Assembly (NCBI GenBank): GCA_003213015.1
Contig: QCOG01000003.1
Location: 165,305-229,304, forward strand
DNA from: Pelagibacteraceae bacterium AG-430-F16
Lineage (GTDB): Bacteria; Pseudomonadota; Alphaproteobacteria; Pelagibacterales; Pelagibacteraceae
DNA: 64,000 nucleotides
Direction: 5' to 3'
The position numbers and the translations under genes are program-made. This document shows positions 61,310 to 64,000 of this stretch, piece after piece. The notes beneath the pieces are model-generated. The model was not told the origin of the DNA, did not search any database, and saw only the letters and a program-made list of their open reading frames with translations. Each line of letters starts with the position of its first letter. Position 1 is the first letter of the stretch.

Positions 61310-62380
61310 ATGAAAATAGAGGGCAAAGAATATAAGACGATTTGGTTTCAAAATAATATTGTTAAAATTATTGATCAAACAAAACTTCCCCATCAATTTA
61401 TTATTAAAGATTTAAAAACAGTTAAAGAAGCAATAAATGCTATTAAAACTATGGAGGTGAGAGGTGCCCCATTAATTGGAGCTACTGCAGCTTACGGGCT
61501 AGTCTTATCAGTCATAGAAAATAATGATCAAACATTTCTTCAAAAGTCTGCATCAGATTTAATTAATTCAAGGCCTACAGCAATTAATCTTAAGTGGGCA
61601 GTGGATAGAATGATCAAAAAGCTATCAGGCGTAAACTCTGAAAAAATTTTAGAAATAGCAATTAATGAAGCGCAAAAAATTTGTGAAGAGGATATTAAAT
61701 TTTGTGAAAAAATAGGTTTAAATGGTCTCAAAATAATTGAGGAAATTTACAATAAAAAAAAAGATACAGTAAACATTCTTACCCATTGTAATGCAGGTTG
61801 GCTTGCAACAATTAATTGGGGAACAGCTACATCACCAATATATCAAGCACACAAGAAGGGAATTCCTGTTCATATTTGGGCAGATGAAACAAGACCAAGA
61901 AATCAAGGTGCAAATTTAACTTCTTATGAATTAAACGAAGAAGGAATTAAAAATACAATCATTGCAGATAATACGGGTGGTATTTTAATGCAAAGAGGTC
62001 AAGTTGATATGTGTATTGTAGGCACAGATCGTACATTATTTAACGGCGATGTATGTAACAAAGTAGGGACTTACCTAAAAGCACTTGCCGCTAAAGATAA
62101 TAATATACCATTTTATGTTGCGTTACCAAGTTCAACTATTGATTGGAAAACTAAAAATTCTAAAGATATTCCTATAGAGGAGAGAAATTCAGATGAATTG
62201 TCAAAAATTGAAGGTATTGACGAGGATGGGAATATAAAAAAAGTGCAAATATACCCAAAAAAAAGCAGCGCTATAAATTTGGCATTTGATGTTACGCCGG
62301 CAAAATATATAACTGGTTTGATAACAGAAAAAGGTGTTTGCGAAGCATCAGAAAAAGGATTAAAAAATTTATTTAAATGA
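61310..62380 (+). CDS. mtnA: Methylthioribose-1-phosphate isomerase
   Basis: A 356-residue MtnA of the eIF2B-like fold: AINAIKTMEVRGAPLIGATAAYGL, LTHCNAGWLATINWGTATSPIY, HIWADETRPRNQGANLTSYELNEE and IVGTDRTLFNGDVCNKVGTYLKALAAKDNNIPFYVALPSSTIDWK. It isomerises MTR-1-phosphate to methylthioribulose-1-phosphate. Catalytic Cys and Asp are inside THCNAGW and GTDRT. ATGA overlap with the following small membrane-protein gene. Confidence 0.95.
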   Translation: MKIEGKEYKTIWFQNNIVKIIDQTKLPHQFIIKDLKTVKEAINAIKTMEVRGAPLIGATAAYGLVLSVIENNDQTFLQKSASDLINSRPTAINLKWAVDRMIKKLSGVNSEKILEIAINEAQKICEEDIKFCEKIGLNGLKIIEEIYNKKKDTVNILTHCNAGWLATINWGTATSPIYQAHKKGIPVHIWADETRPRNQGANLTSYELNEEGIKNTIIADNTGGILMQRGQVDMCIVGTDRTLFNGDVCNKVGTYLKALAAKDNNIPFYVALPSSTIDWKTKNSKDIPIEERNSDELSKIEGIDEDGNIKKVQIYPKKSSAINLAFDVTPAKYITGLITEKGVCEASEKGLKNLFK

Positions 62381-62700
62381 ACCCACTTATTTTATCTCTT
62401 GTTTGTCTTTTATTAGTTGGAGTTTCAGCTAACTGGCTAAGTATTGTTAAAAATAACAAGACATTAATTTATCTATCTTTAGCACCGTGTATTTATATAG
62501 CAATTTATGGAATTTATTTAATTATTGGACCTGTTGACTTGTACGAAGACGGTTCAAAAAACTTTTTTTTAAAAAACCCTTATGAAAGTGAGCTTCCACC
62601 ACAGTTTTTATTATTAAAACTTTACCAGTATATTCTAATAGGCGTAGGTCTAATTTTTGGGTATTTATTTTTAAAATATTTAAAAAATTATGGACGTTAA
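62377..62700 (+). CDS. Small membrane protein of unknown function
   Basis: A 107-residue protein with three TM helices (residues 4-20, 30-50, 82-102) and a polar segment with YEDGSKNFFLKNPYESELPPQ between the second and third. Not recognised. It sits between mtnA and the aldolase with overlaps of 4 and 11 bp, so it is certainly part of that operon; a transporter accessory or enzyme anchor would be a guess. Confidence 0.7.
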   Translation: MNPLILSLVCLLLVGVSANWLSIVKNNKTLIYLSLAPCIYIAIYGIYLIIGPVDLYEDGSKNFFLKNPYESELPPQFLLLKLYQYILIGVGLIFGYLFLKYLKNYGR

Positions 62701-63337
62701 GAGTAGAGAAGAAATAATAAAATTTGCACAAAAACTAAATAGTACAAATTTATCTCCGTTAAGATCAGGAAATATTTCACTTAAAGCTCAGAACAATAAT
62801 GAAGAGGGGTTTTTAATTACTCCATCAGGCAAAAAATACGACAGTTTAAAAGCTGATGATATCGTCTTTGTAACTTTAGATGGGAGATATGATGAAAAAG
62901 GTTTGCAGCCTTCTTCGGAATGGAGATTTCATAAAGATATTTATTTAAAGAAGGCTAATGCAAAAGCCGTCGTTCATGCTCATTCACCACACGCAACAGC
63001 TGTATCTGCACACAATAAAGACATTCCAGCTTTTCATTACATGATAGCGTTAGCTGGAGGAGACAATATAAAGTGTGCAAAGTATGCAACTTTTGGAACA
63101 CAAGAACTATCTGACAATATTATTGAAGCATTACAAAATAGAAAAGCATGCTTGATGTCTAATCACGGTCAAGTTGCTTATGGGGATAACTTGAACTCGG
63201 CTTTCGAACTTGCAGAAGAAGTTGAAAATATTTGCCATCAATACATAAATGCAATAAAGTTAGGAGAACCTAAGATTCTTTCATCAAGTGAGATGGATGT
63301 TATTTTAGAAAAAGTTAAAAACTATAAAAAAGGATAA
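62690..63337 (+). CDS. Class II aldolase (probable methylthioribulose-1-phosphate aldolase)
   Basis: A 215-residue class II aldolase/adducin-fold enzyme with the zinc histidines in VVHAHSPHATAVSAH and a third in SNHGQVAYG; catalytic Glu in PSSEWRFHKDIYL. The family includes fuculose-phosphate aldolase, MtnB and the Ald2 aldolase that cleaves methylthioribulose-1-P to DHAP and methylthioacetaldehyde (the DHAP shunt). Linkage to mtnP and mtnA without mtnB-C-D genes supports Ald2 (inference). Confidence 0.85.
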   Translation: MDVKSREEIIKFAQKLNSTNLSPLRSGNISLKAQNNNEEGFLITPSGKKYDSLKADDIVFVTLDGRYDEKGLQPSSEWRFHKDIYLKKANAKAVVHAHSPHATAVSAHNKDIPAFHYMIALAGGDNIKCAKYATFGTQELSDNIIEALQNRKACLMSNHGQVAYGDNLNSAFELAEEVENICHQYINAIKLGEPKILSSSEMDVILEKVKNYKKG

Positions 63338-63343
63338 CTTTTT

Positions 63344-64000
63344 ATGAAGAAAGTTGGGGAGCACGTCACTTTAGATATCATTGGTACCGAAAAGGAGTAT
63401 GAACCAAAGTTTTTTGAAAAACTGGTTTATAAAATATCAAAAAAGGCAAAAGTAACTGTGTTAGAGATTTCAAAGTACAAATTCGAACCACAAGGTTTTA
63501 CTCTTGTGGCTTTATTAGCAGAAAGTCATATTAGTTTTCATACTTTCCCAGAAAGAGGAATTATAAGTTTTGATTTTTTTACGTGTGGAAAAGTAAATCC
63601 TAACGTTGCTTACGATATTTTAAAGAAAGAAATTGAACATAAAAGAATTATTAAAAAAGAGTTTAATAGAGACACTATAAGTTATTATGACGATATTTAT
63701 AGCTCACCGGGTTTAAAGAAATATTACATGGTAAAAGATGTTTTGGAAAACTTTACATCAAAAGTAGGTCAAAATATTGAAATTTTAGATCTAGAACAAT
63801 TTGGTAAATCTCTTTTTATAGATGGTGAACTTCAAGTTGCTGAAAATGATGAGCACTTATATAGCTCCACATTTGTTAACTCAGGTTTAAAACTTAATCC
63901 ATCTAATGACAATACAGCAATTATTGGTGGAGGGGATGGTGGAGTAGCGCGAGAATGTATATCAAAAGGTTTTAAATTAATTGATTGGTACGAGCTAGAT
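63344..64000 (+). CDS. Fused S-adenosylmethionine decarboxylase-spermidine synthase (5' part)
   Basis: One continuous frame from the ATG at 63344 to the window edge (219 codons). The first ~120 residues are a prokaryotic AdoMet decarboxylase (SpeH type) with the self-cleavage/pyruvoyl-serine motif LLAESHISFHTFPERG and catalytic Cys in FDFFTCGKVNP. From about residue 130 the spermidine synthase begins (LYSSTFVNSG, AIIGGGDGGVARE, WYELD). Thus both steps, AdoMet decarboxylation and aminopropyl transfer, lie in one protein. No stop at the junction; C-terminus missing because of the window edge. Confidence 0.9.
   Translation, partial: MKKVGEHVTLDIIGTEKEYEPKFFEKLVYKISKKAKVTVLEISKYKFEPQGFTLVALLAESHISFHTFPERGIISFDFFTCGKVNPNVAYDILKKEIEHKRIIKKEFNRDTISYYDDIYSSPGLKKYYMVKDVLENFTSKVGQNIEILDLEQFGKSLFIDGELQVAENDEHLYSSTFVNSGLKLNPSNDNTAIIGGGDGGVARECISKGFKLIDWYELD

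Noticed and set aside
1..64000. CRISPR arrays, rRNA, prophage or transposase genes
   Set aside because: No regularly spaced repeats, rRNA motifs, integrase, capsid or transposase motifs were seen.

Overview
This window reads as a piece of a SAR11 (Candidatus Pelagibacter-type) alphaproteobacterial chromosome. The inference rests on very low GC, lysine/asparagine/isoleucine-rich proteins, tightly packed genes (overlaps of 1-20 bp, no gene-free stretch above about 260 bp, a single transcription factor) and a typical SAR11 gene stock: taurine-type ABC and TTT transporters, dimethylglycine dehydrogenase-like and gamma-butyrobetaine hydroxylase-like enzymes. No rRNA, CRISPR, phage or IS element was seen. 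There is one tRNA gene.

Layout. 1-1136: 5' part of glnA (minus). 1277-4545: YbaK-like deacylase, two EamA exporters, a GT2 glycosyltransferase. 4646-8611: AldB/ExaC-type aldehyde dehydrogenase with DUF779 partner, a GYD protein and a second aldehyde dehydrogenase. 8617-15170: CcdA, a methyltransferase, a TauD/BBOX-like dioxygenase, an IMPase-type phosphatase, a sugar epimerase, and an AhpD-like/SMR/SRAP/unknown operon. 15163-17608: seven small minus-strand genes in a row. 17686-20893: cysteine synthesis (cysE-cysK) preceded by an unannotated 38-codon polycysteine ORF, a persulfide-dioxygenase-like hydrolase and a 1-Cys peroxiredoxin. 20895-23963: two methyltransferases flanking an alternative oxidase, cupredoxin and DUF4396 group.

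23976-37986 is a catabolic block that looks directed at organosulfonates and amines: HisD/HpsN-like dehydrogenase, Pta-like acyltransferase, BASS transporter, Ldh-family dehydrogenase, PQQ sugar dehydrogenase and tauCBA on the minus strand; an omega-aminotransferase, alanine dehydrogenase and a DMGDH-like flavoenzyme on the plus strand. 38097-41548: small membrane protein, a double-HTH regulator, a second BASS transporter and a DMFase-like protein. 41586-46732: D-tartrate dehydratase-like enzyme, TTT transporter (tctC-A-B) and a hydroxyacid dehydrogenase. 46783-50131: tldD/pmbA pair, a small membrane protein and a DUF985 cupin.

50185-58902 is accessory surface-glycan DNA starting at a tRNA-Met(CAT). 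The 3' end of the tRNA is imperfectly repeated (16 of 18 bases) about 1.2 kb downstream, bracketing one SGNH-hydrolase-like gene. Next comes a compact set of seven NDP-sugar genes: RmlA, RmlB, RmlC-type epimerase, 2,3-dehydratase, Gfo/Idh reductase, 3-C-methyltransferase and RmlD-like reductase, plus a glycosyltransferase. This is the enzyme set of the antibiotic-sugar pathway to TDP-mycarose, here predicted to make a branched 2,6-dideoxy-3-C-methyl hexose for the cell surface.

58899-64000 is polyamine and methylthioadenosine metabolism: apt, mtnP, an outer-membrane beta-barrel, mtnA, a small membrane protein, a class II aldolase, and a fused AdoMet decarboxylase/spermidine synthase cut by the right edge. 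Together they would make spermidine and recycle its by-product MTA to AMP, DHAP and a C2 thio-aldehyde.

Most promising for novelty: the mycarose-type pathway in a SAR11-like genome, the polycysteine ORF 25 nt upstream of cysE, and the tRNA-end direct repeat.
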